This document shows positions 26,209 to 36,779 of a DNA stretch of 64,000 nucleotides, one piece after another. Each line of letters opens with the position of its first letter. The first letter of the stretch is position 1. Origin of the DNA: SAR324 cluster bacterium (lineage in GTDB: Bacteria > SAR324 > NAC60-12); assembly GCA_015232315.1 (NCBI GenBank), contig JADFZZ010000018.1, positions 1 to 64,000 of the forward strand, read 5' to 3'. A program made the translations under genes and the position numbers. The notes beneath the pieces are model-generated. The model was not told the origin of the DNA. It ran no database searches and saw nothing but the letters and a program-made list of their open reading frames with translations.

Positions 26209-26745
26209 ATGGATAAATTTGGTATCAAGAGTGTGTTTCCTTTTTCTGTTCTGGCAACCTTCGACGCAACCTGCAAAAACATAGAACCCCTCGTAGATTA
26301 CATTCCCAATGTGACCCTCATTCAGATCAAGGAAGACCATCCACTGGAAGACGGGCGACAGCGGCGCTATGTCAGATTTCATGGTGATGCCGCCATTCCC
26401 GCCATTGCACGGGCGATTCTCAAACCTGAAATGCTCCGCTGGCATGAAGAATTTTTATGCGATTACAATAACTGGGAAGTCAACTGGAACATCATTACCG
26501 ACGTTTTCACTGAGCATGTGCATTGCAGTGGCAAAACATATTATCGGGAACATCCCGACGGGATTGAAGTAGAATTGCAAGGGGAGTTTTCAATCTCATT
26601 GGATCATATTCCCGGAATTCCTTCAGTGATTGTCAGAAAAGCAGTCCAAATTCTGGAACCGATGATTGTCAAACTGATCACACCGAATCTGAAAGAGTTC
26701 TTTGAGGCGGCTAAAGAAAAACTGAAGGCTGACGCGATGCGTTAA
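26209..26745 (+). CDS. SRPBCC/START-like (DUF2505-type) protein
   Basis: 178 residues. The ATG at 26209 is chosen because GGAG lies eight bases upstream and the stretch before it in the same frame looks non-coding. The pattern FDATCKNIEPLVDYIPNV, then AILKPEMLRWHEEFLCD, a string of beta-strands and a long C-terminal helix (LIT PNLKEFFEAAKEKLK) resembles the helix-grip fold of SRPBCC proteins. These bind hydrophobic ligands in a cavity. No signal peptide, cytoplasmic. The function is unknown; it stands between the sulfur operon and a small lipoprotein. Confidence 0.65.
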   Translation: MDKFGIKSVFPFSVLATFDATCKNIEPLVDYIPNVTLIQIKEDHPLEDGRQRRYVRFHGDAAIPAIARAILKPEMLRWHEEFLCDYNNWEVNWNIITDVFTEHVHCSGKTYYREHPDGIEVELQGEFSISLDHIPGIPSVIVRKAVQILEPMIVKLITPNLKEFFEAAKEKLKADAMR

Positions 26746-26879
26746 TTTCTGTGTGATAAAAATCCTTCAAAAATCATTTGTCATCCGTCGTTTTTTTTTG
26801 TTAAGAACCTAACATCCCGCAGGAACGGTCTTGCAGGGTAATTCCAGCACTTCCAAAACTTTTTATAAAATGAGGACTC

Positions 26880-27347
26880 ATGAAGCCTAACATTCTTATT
26901 TTATTTTCTATGACACTGATTCTTCTGGGGTGTTCAATTCCGGGAACTCCCGTGAATAAAGCCTATGATGGAACGTACAACATGCGGTATCACAGATCGA
27001 AGATCAATGGAGAAGCTGTTTCTGTTAAAAATTATGAAGCCACTTTTTCGATTACAAAAGGGTTTATTTATCTGCGTTTTCTAAACATGGATAAACAACT
27101 GGTAACGGTCAAAGGCGCTGTTTCTCCGGAAGGAAGTATTGTGCTGGACAAGGCAACCATTGGTCAGATTTCCATGACAGCCAGAGTGCAGATGCAGGAA
27201 AACGGGGAGTTTCAGGGAACCTATTCTTTTGAAACCATGGGGAACACGATTGAAGGCGAAGTGGATGGTGAACGCATTTCCGCTGATATCTCACAAGACT
27301 CACAACCAGCGAACATGAGACAAATGTCCGATATGTTCAATATGTAA
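26880..27347 (+). CDS. Small lipoprotein of unknown function
   Basis: 155 residues. The N-terminus is a lipoprotein signal peptide with lipobox LLGC (Cys18). The mature part is predicted to be all beta (TFSITKGFIYLRF, ISMTARVQM, FQGTYSFETMG, TIEGEVDGERISADI), possibly a small barrel or lipocalin-like sheet, and ends with a methionine-rich tail (MRQMSDMFNM). A GAGG box precedes the start. No family recognised. Confidence 0.75.
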   Translation: MKPNILILFSMTLILLGCSIPGTPVNKAYDGTYNMRYHRSKINGEAVSVKNYEATFSITKGFIYLRFLNMDKQLVTVKGAVSPEGSIVLDKATIGQISMTARVQMQENGEFQGTYSFETMGNTIEGEVDGERISADISQDSQPANMRQMSDMFNM

Positions 27348-27408
27348 CGCGTGCACAGCCTTCAGAATCACGTTAAGAACATCCCGTACAAAGATTGGAA
27401 TTTCAGCA

Positions 27409-27438
27409 CAGTAGAGACGTGCTATAGCGTCTCTACTG
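27409..27438. terminator. Bidirectional terminator between convergent genes
   Basis: CAGTAGAGACG at 27409-27419 is a perfect inverted repeat of CGTCTCTACTG at 27428-27438 with an eight-base loop, followed by TTT. It sits between the lipoprotein gene and the convergent 1999-residue kinase, where a shared terminator is expected. Confidence 0.75.
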
Positions 27439-27450
27439 TTTCATGCAGAA

Positions 27451-30400
27451 TTATTCAGCGTCTACCTGCACAGCGACCTCAGCCGGCAATGTGATTTGCA
27501 GTTCAAACGCTCTGCCGGTATCATCCCCTTCGGGTTTGATCACAATTTCAACATCGCCTCCCTTATCCCGCAAAAAGCGTCGAACCGCATCCATTCCCAC
27601 ACCTCGTCCGGAAATGTCACTGACTTTTTCAGCGGTGGACACACCCGATTGAAAAATCATATTCGCTGCATCCATTTCACTGTTGACTTCAAGCCCCACT
27701 TCAAGCGCTTTTTCTTTGAGGCGTTTCAGATTCAAACCCTTGCCATCATCCCCCACGCGCATGATAACCTGGTTTTCCTTCAAGGAAATATCAAGGAAGA
27801 GATTGCCTTCCGCCGGTTTGCCTTTTTCCAACCGTACTTCCGGTGTTTCAAGACCATGATCCATTGAGTTTCTGATCATGTGCATGAACACATCCTTGAT
27901 CACCGGCACAATATTGTTCACGAATCGAATCCCTTTGTCCTTGACCAGAAATTTGGGTGTAGCCTTTTGAAGGTTTCTGGCCATGTCTGGCAAGCCATCA
28001 CGAATTCCACCAAGAATATCATGAATGGACAGGGTATGAATGGCTTTCAGAACAGTCTCCAGTTCCTTGTCACGATTCCTGACAGCAAGTTGTTTCAACC
28101 GATCCAGTAATTGATTTTCCACCACCGTGGTGTCGTTGCGTGTTTGCGCGAAGGATCTCAGTTTTTGATTGAACAACTTCGTATAAACCTCAATGCCTTG
28201 ACGAACCTGTTCCAACTCTTGTAACAGCAGTGCACTATCCCACGGTGCGTCAGCATTTTTCCGCAAATGGTCATAAGTCTGTTCCGCGGCATGAACAATA
28301 TCCGTGATATACGAAAAGCCATAGGTTCTGGCATTTCCCTTGATGGTGTGCATGTTCCTGAACAAAGTTGCGATCACATCCATGTCTTTGTGTATGCTGG
28401 CCTCAATCAACTTTTGATTTTCCTCAATAAAATTATTGGCTGATTCCAGAAAGCCTGTGAATTTGTCCACAGATATTGCCAGAATCTGTCCCAGCATCTC
28501 CAGTTCCTGTTTCTGGGATTCTGCTTCTGCCTGCAATTTTCTGAGTTCTGACACATCCCGGACCGTGATCATGACTTTTTCAATTTCATCCTCTTCACTT
28601 GGCAGGGGATCCCAATCCAGTTCCAGAATTTTTACCCGTCCGTCGGGCATGTTTTTCTGAAATTCATGCACCAGCAAATGTTTGTTGATGTCCCACATCA
28701 TCATGTCCGCGCCAAAAACTGAACCCGTAGCGACTTCAATCTGATTGAGTATATTTCCCCCCAGACTTGAATCATCAAACAGGGTTTGCATAAAGGATGT
28801 TCCGGCAATTTCAGTTGTTTCCAGAATATGTTCCAGATACCTGGAATATTCGGGATGGATCACCAGATCCTCATCAGGGATCGTAAAGATTCCCTGGTGC
28901 ATATTTTGAAGCATATTGTTGATGTCATTGGTTTTCTGTTGCAATTGTGCGGTTCGTTCCTGAACTTTTTGTTCCAGATTGCGATACAACAAAGCGTTGT
29001 CAATGGAAATCGCGGCCTGCGAAGACAGCATTTGGAGCACTTCCAGACGTCCGGCCGTGAACGCTCCGGTGGTCAGGTTGTTTTCCAGATAAAGAACTCC
29101 GGTGATACGTCCCTGATTGATGATGGGAGAGCACAGGATTGATTTCGGATGATTCTCAACCACAAAGGGATCCTTGGTAAAATTTCCTTCATCTTCTGCG
29201 TTATTCAGTACGACAGCCTCTTTAGTCCGCATTACATACTGCACCAGTGTCACAGGAATTCTGGAGAATTGGGCCAAGGGTATTTGCTGCATGACATCCA
29301 CTTTTTCATGTTCCATCAGACATTCCGCCTGAATCATGACAGAACCACTCTGATCATCCCGCAACAGCAAAATACCCTTTTCAGCACCTGCGTTTTCAAC
29401 AACAGTCCGCATCATTTTTTCCAGCAGAACATCTAGTCGAATTTCACCGGATATGGCCTGGGAAGCTTTCATGACCGATCCAAGATCCAGAGCTACCGTG
29501 GAACTCGTGCCCATTGAGGTGGCGGTGACAGTGGCCTTGTCTTCTCTGGAACCACTTGTTCCACGCTGTCTGAGCAGATTGGAATGCTTCTCTTCCAGAT
29601 TTTGTACCATCACTTTGGAGCCCCACTGACCACACAGATACCAGGCTTTGGTCAGATAAGTCTGGGCGAGTCGAGGTTTCCCGATTTCAATATAAAATTC
29701 ACCGGCAAGCTGGTTTGCGAGAGCTTCTTCATGGATAAAGCCATTCACATTCGCCAGGTGGATTGCTTCATCATACAGATCCATCGCCAGTCGTTCTTTC
29801 TTTTTCAAGCGAGCTTTTTCAGCTTCGACCAAGATGTACTGATGCCGATAATTCATTGGTGCGTATTTTGCCCATTTTTTCAGTTTCATCTGATTGATAT
29901 AAAACCTTAGCGGCAGGCGTTTGCGTCGCATTTTTCTTGCGTAGCCGATGAATGCCATCGAATGATAAAACGTGATGATCGCATTGACGATCATGCCCGG
30001 CACATTTTCAATGTATTTGCGGGCCTCCTGAAAACTGGCAAGGGCTGTCTCATATTCCTTGAGCCAGCAACTCAGCATGCCTTTGCACATGAAGGCGTAA
30101 AACACACCGGTCTGGTTACCGGCTTTCAGTCCTTCCGGGATCATGGTGTGTTCATCAAAATATTTGCCTTTGAGCACCAGCGGATTTTCAGCGTCACCTC
30201 TGAAATTGGCGGCGGTCTGCGCAAACACCTGCATGTGGTAGATGGTTGGGCCCTGCTTGTATTTCTCAGCCTGAGGGAAGTACTTGTCAAAATCAGCGAT
30301 CACATAATCCAGAGACTCCCCGATGAACAACTGAGTGTAGCAATAAACGGAAAAAGAATAGGTGGCAAATTCAAGATTTCCGGCTTCAAGATTACTTTGA

Positions 30401-33400
30401 AGCGCTTTCATCAGCAACGGCATGGTTTCCCTGACCGGTTTATGCCAGATACGAATGGCCATGGCGATGGCAAATTCCAGTGTTCCTCTAAATTCATCCA
30501 GTTTCAGATCATACACCATTGATAGCGCGTCTTCTCCTAAGCGAGTCCCGTTTTTGATGTCATCCATATTAGAGAGAATTACCATGCCTACCCCCCCAAC
30601 GCCGTAAGGGGACACGCCTGTGATTCCATGTTTAAGCGATAATGAATCCACTTTCAGCAGCATGATCGCAAACAGGTTGGCACTCACAATATAGGCTGAG
30701 GAAACCGATTGGGCAATAATCCTGGTTGCGGCCAATGCCACAGGATTTTTCATCATCGGCATTGATTCAAATTTGGCTAATGAAATGGGAAGAACCCTTA
30801 TGAGCATGGGCAGAAGACGCAGGGCCACCTGAAGCTGATTGGGGCGGGAAGGCAGTTTTATGCCCAGCATTTTCAGTGCTTCCAGAGCCACACGAACGCC
30901 ATCATGGATTTTATTCTGAGAAACCAGTGACTGTAACCGGGCTTCATACACACGGACTTTGTCTAATGAGGTTTTGGCATTTTTCAGCACAATGTCCGCA
31001 TAGGTATTCATCTTGTCAAATTTGCGGGTGAGATTGGAGGTATCCACAGCCTCACCATACAACCCCAGAGTCAGCGGATAGTTTTCTTTCCAGCAATTTG
31101 CCGGGAGCAGTTCAATTCCAATCCGGGCATGGCCTGCGGCAGGTCCGTATGCCGTGGAAAGACGGGCTTTTTGCGCGGAAAGCAGATTCAATTCTGCCAG
31201 TTTGTTTTTTTCCTCCTGACTTTCAATCAGGTCTTTTCCCATATTGAGCTGGGACGTGACATAAAACAATTTTTCCTCCAGTTCCTCCTGACTCAAGGAT
31301 TTCAGCAAGACACGCCCGATGTTCAGATGAATCGGTTTTCTGTCCTCTTCGGAAATCATTTCATAAGCGGCTTTCTGCACACGTCCATGGACAAACTTAT
31401 CCCACACGGAAGCCTTGAAATCACTGATTCCTGATTCCTCAGAATTTTTAAGCAGTTTGTGACCTTCTCCCACTGGAAGAATCATTCCTTCCTGAACAGC
31501 GGACCATAGATCCTCCGCAGTTTGCTTCAGGGTTCGTCCACAAACCGCCGCCAGCGTTTTCAAATTAAAATCAGCACCAATACACGCGGCCATTTTCAAT
31601 GCGGATTGTGTCACTTCAGGAAGTTTCTGGATTTTTTCAATCATCAATTCGACGACATTCCCGGTGGTTTCATGGGCTTTGATTTTGTCCAGATCCCATT
31701 TCCAGCACATGGCTTCAAAATCAAACCACAGCAGTTTTTCGTGATGCAGAAGTTTCAGAAATTCATGAATAAAAAAAGTGTTTCCACCTGTTTTGTTCTG
31801 AATCACTTCCGCCAACTGTTTAACATTTTCCGGTTCCGTTTTCACCGTTTCGCCAAGCATCTGGACGATGGCGTTCAGGTTCAAGGGATTCAACTGGATT
31901 TCCCTGTAGGGGATGGTTCCCTGTTTTGTTTCCTGAAGCAATTGCAGAAACGGGTGGTCTTCCTGAATTTCGTTATCCCGATAAGCCAGAATGAGCATGA
32001 AATGCCGCAATTCAGAATCCTGTGACATGATATTGAGCAAACCCAGACTGGCTGTGTCAGAAAATTGCAGGTCATCCAGAAACAGGACCAGCGGATGGTG
32101 TGCCTGGGTGAACACCCGGATAAACTTGAGAAATGTCAGTTGAAATCTGTTCTGGGTTTCACTGGGGCCTAACTCCGGAACAGGTTGTTGCGGTCCAAGG
32201 ATGAGTTCCAGGTCCGGTGCGAGATCGGTGATGATTTTTCCATTGGGACCAAGTGCTTCCGCCAGTTTGAATTTCCATTGATTGAGATGGTCCTCATCTT
32301 CGCGTAACAGATTTTGAACGAGATTGTTGATGGCCTGTCCAATGCCGTAGTAGGGATCATTGCGTTTGAATTCGTCATATTTTCCTGACAGAAGCATGCC
32401 GCTGTGGTTCACCAGAATTTTTTCCAGTTCATGGACCAGCGCTGATTTTCCGCTGCCTGATTGTCCGCCGAGAAACACCAATTGCTTGTGACCGCCCTTG
32501 ACCAACTCAAACAGTTTCATGAGTTCATTGAGTTCAGGCTCTCTTCCATACAAAACCTGTGGAATATGCAATCTGTCGGAAATGTCATGAGTGCCCAACG
32601 TGAAGGGCTCAATTTTCCCTGTTTCCCTGAACTGCCGGATGCAATTTTCAAGATCATGCTTTAAACCAAACGCGCTCTGATAACGATCTTCCACACTTTT
32701 AGACAGTAACTTGTGGATCATATGAGCGATCATGCCGGGAATTTCCGGCTTTTTTTCCAGCAACGGTGCTGGATTTCGGGCAATATGGCAATGCACCCAT
32801 CCCATCGCATCATCCGCATGGAATGGCAAATCACCGGCCAATACTTCATAAAAGGTCATTCCCAGTGAGTAGAGATCAGATCTGAAATCAACCTTGCGGT
32901 TCATCCGTCCGGTTTGTTCAGGAGAAATATAGGCCAGGGTTCCTTCCAGCACAGCATCACTGGCAACGACTTCTTCTGTTTCTTCGAGGGTGGTTGCGAT
33001 GCCGAAATCAATCAGAGTGACTTCTTTGTTCCCCGGGTTGATAATAACGTTGTGCGGTTTCAAATCACGGTGGATATACCCTTTTTTATGCACATTTCCC
33101 AGGATCACGGTCAATTTGAGCATGGTGTCAAGAATATCTTCCAGTTTGAGTGTCTGTTCTCCCAGCACATGCTTGAGCGATTTTGACAGCATGTCATCAC
33201 TGGTGACCAGCATCACAGAACTTCCTGTCTTTTCCAGTCCGATCACCCGTGAAATCCCGGGCATCTGTAAATGGGTCAGGATGCTGTGTTCATGCTGAAA
33301 TCTGGCCAGTTCTTCCTGTGTCGGATATTCGCTGTTCAGATATTTAATGATGACCGCAAGATGGTCTGATTCACGAACAGCTCTGCAAACGGTGGTATTG

Positions 33401-33450
33401 ACCCCGCTATAAAGTTCCTCCATGACTTTGTAACCTTTGACCTGTAGCAT
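27451..33450 (-). CDS. Giant Ser/Thr kinase-AAA ATPase-GAF-HPt-CheA-like HATPase sensor
   Basis: 1999 residues. Residues 1-275 are a Ser/Thr protein kinase with Lys36, an HRDLKPHN catalytic loop (Asp129), DFG (Asp148) and a SPE motif. Residues about 300-700 are an AAA-type ATPase with P-loop GGQSGSGKSAL and a LFLDDLQFSD Walker B. A long helical repeat region (700-1300) is followed by a GAF domain (about 1325-1490), a coiled coil, a PAS-like region (1510-1640), an HPt domain with His1701 in RNMHTIKGNAR, and an HATPase (1850-1999) with RNSMDHG, DDGKGL and SDISGRGVGMDAVR as in CheA. No membrane segment. The N-terminal part is a known multidomain kinase type, but the usual HisKA is replaced by an HPt/CheA-like core, shared with 46031-48823. 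No operon partner. Confidence 0.93.
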   Translation of the reverse strand: MLQVKGYKVMEELYSGVNTTVCRAVRESDHLAVIIKYLNSEYPTQEELARFQHEHSILTHLQMPGISRVIGLEKTGSSVMLVTSDDMLSKSLKHVLGEQTLKLEDILDTMLKLTVILGNVHKKGYIHRDLKPHNVIINPGNKEVTLIDFGIATTLEETEEVVASDAVLEGTLAYISPEQTGRMNRKVDFRSDLYSLGMTFYEVLAGDLPFHADDAMGWVHCHIARNPAPLLEKKPEIPGMIAHMIHKLLSKSVEDRYQSAFGLKHDLENCIRQFRETGKIEPFTLGTHDISDRLHIPQVLYGREPELNELMKLFELVKGGHKQLVFLGGQSGSGKSALVHELEKILVNHSGMLLSGKYDEFKRNDPYYGIGQAINNLVQNLLREDEDHLNQWKFKLAEALGPNGKIITDLAPDLELILGPQQPVPELGPSETQNRFQLTFLKFIRVFTQAHHPLVLFLDDLQFSDTASLGLLNIMSQDSELRHFMLILAYRDNEIQEDHPFLQLLQETKQGTIPYREIQLNPLNLNAIVQMLGETVKTEPENVKQLAEVIQNKTGGNTFFIHEFLKLLHHEKLLWFDFEAMCWKWDLDKIKAHETTGNVVELMIEKIQKLPEVTQSALKMAACIGADFNLKTLAAVCGRTLKQTAEDLWSAVQEGMILPVGEGHKLLKNSEESGISDFKASVWDKFVHGRVQKAAYEMISEEDRKPIHLNIGRVLLKSLSQEELEEKLFYVTSQLNMGKDLIESQEEKNKLAELNLLSAQKARLSTAYGPAAGHARIGIELLPANCWKENYPLTLGLYGEAVDTSNLTRKFDKMNTYADIVLKNAKTSLDKVRVYEARLQSLVSQNKIHDGVRVALEALKMLGIKLPSRPNQLQVALRLLPMLIRVLPISLAKFESMPMMKNPVALAATRIIAQSVSSAYIVSANLFAIMLLKVDSLSLKHGITGVSPYGVGGVGMVILSNMDDIKNGTRLGEDALSMVYDLKLDEFRGTLEFAIAMAIRIWHKPVRETMPLLMKALQSNLEAGNLEFATYSFSVYCYTQLFIGESLDYVIADFDKYFPQAEKYKQGPTIYHMQVFAQTAANFRGDAENPLVLKGKYFDEHTMIPEGLKAGNQTGVFYAFMCKGMLSCWLKEYETALASFQEARKYIENVPGMIVNAIITFYHSMAFIGYARKMRRKRLPLRFYINQMKLKKWAKYAPMNYRHQYILVEAEKARLKKKERLAMDLYDEAIHLANVNGFIHEEALANQLAGEFYIEIGKPRLAQTYLTKAWYLCGQWGSKVMVQNLEEKHSNLLRQRGTSGSREDKATVTATSMGTSSTVALDLGSVMKASQAISGEIRLDVLLEKMMRTVVENAGAEKGILLLRDDQSGSVMIQAECLMEHEKVDVMQQIPLAQFSRIPVTLVQYVMRTKEAVVLNNAEDEGNFTKDPFVVENHPKSILCSPIINQGRITGVLYLENNLTTGAFTAGRLEVLQMLSSQAAISIDNALLYRNLEQKVQERTAQLQQKTNDINNMLQNMHQGIFTIPDEDLVIHPEYSRYLEHILETTEIAGTSFMQTLFDDSSLGGNILNQIEVATGSVFGADMMMWDINKHLLVHEFQKNMPDGRVKILELDWDPLPSEEDEIEKVMITVRDVSELRKLQAEAESQKQELEMLGQILAISVDKFTGFLESANNFIEENQKLIEASIHKDMDVIATLFRNMHTIKGNARTYGFSYITDIVHAAEQTYDHLRKNADAPWDSALLLQELEQVRQGIEVYTKLFNQKLRSFAQTRNDTTVVENQLLDRLKQLAVRNRDKELETVLKAIHTLSIHDILGGIRDGLPDMARNLQKATPKFLVKDKGIRFVNNIVPVIKDVFMHMIRNSMDHGLETPEVRLEKGKPAEGNLFLDISLKENQVIMRVGDDGKGLNLKRLKEKALEVGLEVNSEMDAANMIFQSGVSTAEKVSDISGRGVGMDAVRRFLRDKGGDVEIVIKPEGDDTGRAFELQITLPAEVAVQVDAE

Positions 33451-33545
33451 AACGTTCTCTCCGGAAATTTTTTATAATTGTCTCTGTTATCCCCATAATA
33501 AAATTAACAGGATTCGACAAGAATATTTTTCAGAAACAATTTTAG

Positions 33546-33682
33546 TAAGCGTTCAGTTATCAGTATTCAGCAGTCAGTATTTATGCGTTTTGGTTGCATT
33601 ATGACTCAATACCAGAATTATCGCTTGGCTTCCAGGCCTTGAGAATGCTTGAAAAACTGATAGCTGACGGCTGAACGCTTAC
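33546..33682. mobile_element. MITE-like element D, copy 2
   Basis: Ends are GTAAGCGTTCAG (33546) and CTGAACGCTTAC (ending 33682). The interior matches copy 1 at 12010-12126 around CTTCCAGGCCTTGAGAAT, with an extra 20 bases near the left end. The flanks (CAATTTTTA left, CAATTTCA right) look like a decayed target duplication. It occupies part of the region between the divergent giant kinase and the calcium ATPase; the rest of that 375-base region shows no other structure. Confidence 0.75.
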
Positions 33683-33825
33683 CAATTTCATTTCTTGATT
33701 GATGATGTCCCTCTGAAATATACCTTTTGAACTTGCTTTATTGGTCTCCCCCTTGCAAAACCGAAAGTAATCAGTCATAACATATTAAAACCATAATCAT
33801 TCATTAACTTGCTGATAAGGTCTTT

Positions 33826-36750
33826 ATGTCACAAACAACCCCTCACACTGAACACACTCTCACCGGTCTCACTTCTGCGGAAGTTGAACAAAGCAGAATA
33901 CAAAACGGCGCCAATGTGCTGACACCTCCGGAACGTGAACCATGGTGGCATCTGTTGCTGGAAAAATTTGATGATCCTGTCATCCGGATCCTGCTGATTG
34001 CCGCGTTTGTCGCCATTGGTGTCGGCATGGTGGATGGGCATTATATTGAAGGTGTCGGCATCATCATCGCGGTGTTGCTCGCAACCACTTTGGCCTTTTT
34101 CAATGAGTTCAAGGCCGGGAAGGAATTTGATATTCTGAATCAGGTGACCGACGAAGTGGCGGTCAAGGTGATCCGCGAAAGCCATTACACCACTGTTCCC
34201 CGTAAAGATATTGTGGTTGGAGATATTGTTCTGCTTGAAGCAGGCGAAGAAGTTCCGGCTGATGCGGATGTTCTGGACTCCGTATCGCTCCAGATTGATG
34301 AATCCCGACTGACCGGAGAATCGGCCCCTGTCACCAAACGTCCCCGGTCTGAAAATAAAGCTGAAGGGCAGAACCTGGCCTATGCCCGCCACATGGTGCT
34401 GAAAGGCACGATTGCCAAAGATGGTCATGGAACCCTGAAAGTCACAGCGGTTGGCGATCGTTCAGAAATTGGAACAGCGGCCAAGGCGGCTTCAGAAGAA
34501 ACGGACAATCAGACCCCACTGAGCATCCAGCTTGAAAAACTGGGAAAAATGGTTGGCGTGGTTGGCTTCAGCGTTGCGGGTATCATTTTTGCGGCACTCA
34601 TGGCCCGCGGTGTTATGGTGAATGAGTTGGTTCTGAATCAGCAACAATGGTTTTTTACCATGACCATGATCCTGAGTACTTTGATCGCCATGACCAGAGT
34701 CTGGTTGCCGATTTCCTATGACGCCCTGGAAATGTTCAAAATTAATCACCAGCGTCCTGCCTGGCTGGAAAATAATAGCATGGTCGCATGGTTAAAAACC
34801 GCGGGTTTGGGCGCTCTTGTGTTTATTCTTGGTATTGGCGGAGGGTATGTGATCGGCCTTGTACCGGCAACCCCTCGTGACTGGATTCCACCGCTGGCCG
34901 CTGAAGAACTGCTCAAATATTTCATGATTTCCATCACCATTATTGTGGTCGCTGTTCCTGAAGGTCTGGCGATGAGTGTTACTCTGAGTCTGGCCTATAG
35001 CATGCGCAAAATGACGGCCGCCAATAACCTCGTGCGACAAATGCATGCCTGTGAAACCATTGGTGCGGCGACAGTGATCTGTTCTGATAAAACCGGAACG
35101 CTGACCCAAAACGAAATGCAGGTTTTTGAAACACGTTTTCCCTCCCTACAGGATAACAAGCTCACGGCATCGCTTTCCTCTGTCAATGAACAACTGCTTG
35201 CCGAAGCCATCGCGGCCAACACCACAGCACAACTCAGTGAGGAAAACAATGTCATCAAACCACTGGGCAATCCAACAGAAGGCGCTCTTTTACTCTGGCT
35301 CAATCAGCAATCCATTGATTACCAGCAACACCGCGGTACATTTACCATTTCCCATCAATGGACCTTCACCACCGAGCGCAAATACATGGCCACAATGGGG
35401 CAGTCTGTGCCCTTGGGGTCACAAACACTGTATGTGAAGGGGGCACCTGAAATTATCATGTCCCAATGCGTCAATATGCTGACTGCTGATGGCGAAACCC
35501 CGCTGGAACCATTCAAGCAGGAAATTGAGCAAGCTCTCAAAGATTATCAGCGGCGAGGGATGAGAACACTGGCGATTGCTTACCGCAACGCCACAAACGA
35601 CGACCCTGAAGCAACGATTGAATCACTGACGCACGATATGATCTGGTTGGGCTTTGCCGCTATTGAAGATCCGGTTCGCCCGGAAGTTCCCAATGCTGTT
35701 GCTGATTGCTACAAAGCAGGAATCCAGGTCAAGATTGTCACAGGGGACATTGTTGAAACCGCCAAAGAAATCTCCCGCCAAATTGGTTTGAGCAAGCCGG
35801 ATGATGGTCCGGAATGCTTTCTCACCGGTGCGGAATTTGGCAAAATGAACGATGAACAGGCTAAAGTCGCGGTGCAGAAACTCAAAGTGCTCGCAAGGGC
35901 CAGACCACTGGATAAATTACGACTCGTTAAACTGCTGCAAAGCCAGAACCATGTTGTTGCTGTTACGGGTGACGGAACCAACGACGCCCCTGCGCTGAAT
36001 CATGCGGATGTCGGGTTGGCGATGGGAAAAACCGGTACCGCTGTGGCCAAGGAAGCCAGTGATATCATTCTGCTGGATGATTCCTTCAAAAGCATTGTCA
36101 ACGCCGTGATGTGGGGACGATCCCTTTATGAAAACATTCAGCGATTTATTTTATTCCAACTCACCATCAACGTGGTTGCGCTCGGAATTGCTATGCTGGG
36201 GCCGTTCATCGGCATCAAACTGCCATTGACCGTGATTCAGATGCTTTGGGTCAATCTGATCATGGATACGTTCGCTTCGTTGGCTTTGGCGACTGAACCT
36301 CCGCATGAAAGTGTCATGAACAGGCATCCGAGAAATCCTCTGGACTTCATTGTGACTCCACACATGATGCGGGAGATCGGTGGCATTGGTCTGGTATTTC
36401 TGGCTGGTCTGATCGGACTGCTGTTTTATTTCCAGGGGGATGGTATGGTCACAAATCATGAGTTATCCCTGTTTTTCACCATCTTTGTGATGCTACAATT
36501 CTGGAATCTGTTCAATGCCCGTAGCATGGGGCAGACTGATTCCGCGTTGAAAGGAATTTTTGAGAACAAGGGTTTCACCATGATCGCGCTGGGAATTTTT
36601 ATTGGCCAGGTGTTGATTGTACAGTTTGGAGGAGAAGTTTTTCGAACTGTTCCACTGTCTCTTGAAACCTGGGCACTTGTGGTGGCAGGAACATCATTAG
36701 TACTGTGGCTTGGTGAGATCAAACGTTTTGTTCTGCGTCGACAGGCATGA
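33826..36750 (+). CDS. Calcium-translocating P-type ATPase, PMCA type
   Basis: 974 residues in the inner membrane, expected to pump Ca2+ out of the cytoplasm with ATP. The N-terminal cation ATPase domain (LTSAEVEQSRIQNGANVL) is followed by membrane helices, the actuator TGES loop (RLTGESAPV), the PEGL motif of helix 4 (VAVPEGLAMSVTL), the phosphorylated Asp421 in SDKTGTLT, the nucleotide-binding domain and GDGTNDAPALNHADVG. The C-terminal helices include NLIMDTFASLALATEPP, typical of calcium pumps. About 70 extra residues between helices 3 and 4 hold a further hydrophobic segment. The stop overlaps no other real start; leucyl aminopeptidase follows after 29 bases. Confidence 0.94.
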   Translation: MSQTTPHTEHTLTGLTSAEVEQSRIQNGANVLTPPEREPWWHLLLEKFDDPVIRILLIAAFVAIGVGMVDGHYIEGVGIIIAVLLATTLAFFNEFKAGKEFDILNQVTDEVAVKVIRESHYTTVPRKDIVVGDIVLLEAGEEVPADADVLDSVSLQIDESRLTGESAPVTKRPRSENKAEGQNLAYARHMVLKGTIAKDGHGTLKVTAVGDRSEIGTAAKAASEETDNQTPLSIQLEKLGKMVGVVGFSVAGIIFAALMARGVMVNELVLNQQQWFFTMTMILSTLIAMTRVWLPISYDALEMFKINHQRPAWLENNSMVAWLKTAGLGALVFILGIGGGYVIGLVPATPRDWIPPLAAEELLKYFMISITIIVVAVPEGLAMSVTLSLAYSMRKMTAANNLVRQMHACETIGAATVICSDKTGTLTQNEMQVFETRFPSLQDNKLTASLSSVNEQLLAEAIAANTTAQLSEENNVIKPLGNPTEGALLLWLNQQSIDYQQHRGTFTISHQWTFTTERKYMATMGQSVPLGSQTLYVKGAPEIIMSQCVNMLTADGETPLEPFKQEIEQALKDYQRRGMRTLAIAYRNATNDDPEATIESLTHDMIWLGFAAIEDPVRPEVPNAVADCYKAGIQVKIVTGDIVETAKEISRQIGLSKPDDGPECFLTGAEFGKMNDEQAKVAVQKLKVLARARPLDKLRLVKLLQSQNHVVAVTGDGTNDAPALNHADVGLAMGKTGTAVAKEASDIILLDDSFKSIVNAVMWGRSLYENIQRFILFQLTINVVALGIAMLGPFIGIKLPLTVIQMLWVNLIMDTFASLALATEPPHESVMNRHPRNPLDFIVTPHMMREIGGIGLVFLAGLIGLLFYFQGDGMVTNHELSLFFTIFVMLQFWNLFNARSMGQTDSALKGIFENKGFTMIALGIFIGQVLIVQFGGEVFRTVPLSLETWALVVAGTSLVLWLGEIKRFVLRRQA

Positions 36751-36779
36751 CTTTATTGAACACTGAAAGGAATCTCTTC

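Noticed and set aside
34620-34830. Possible frameshift or insertion in the calcium ATPase around the extra 70 residues
   Set aside because: The reading frame is unbroken and all catalytic motifs are intact on both sides, so this is treated as a real additional segment.
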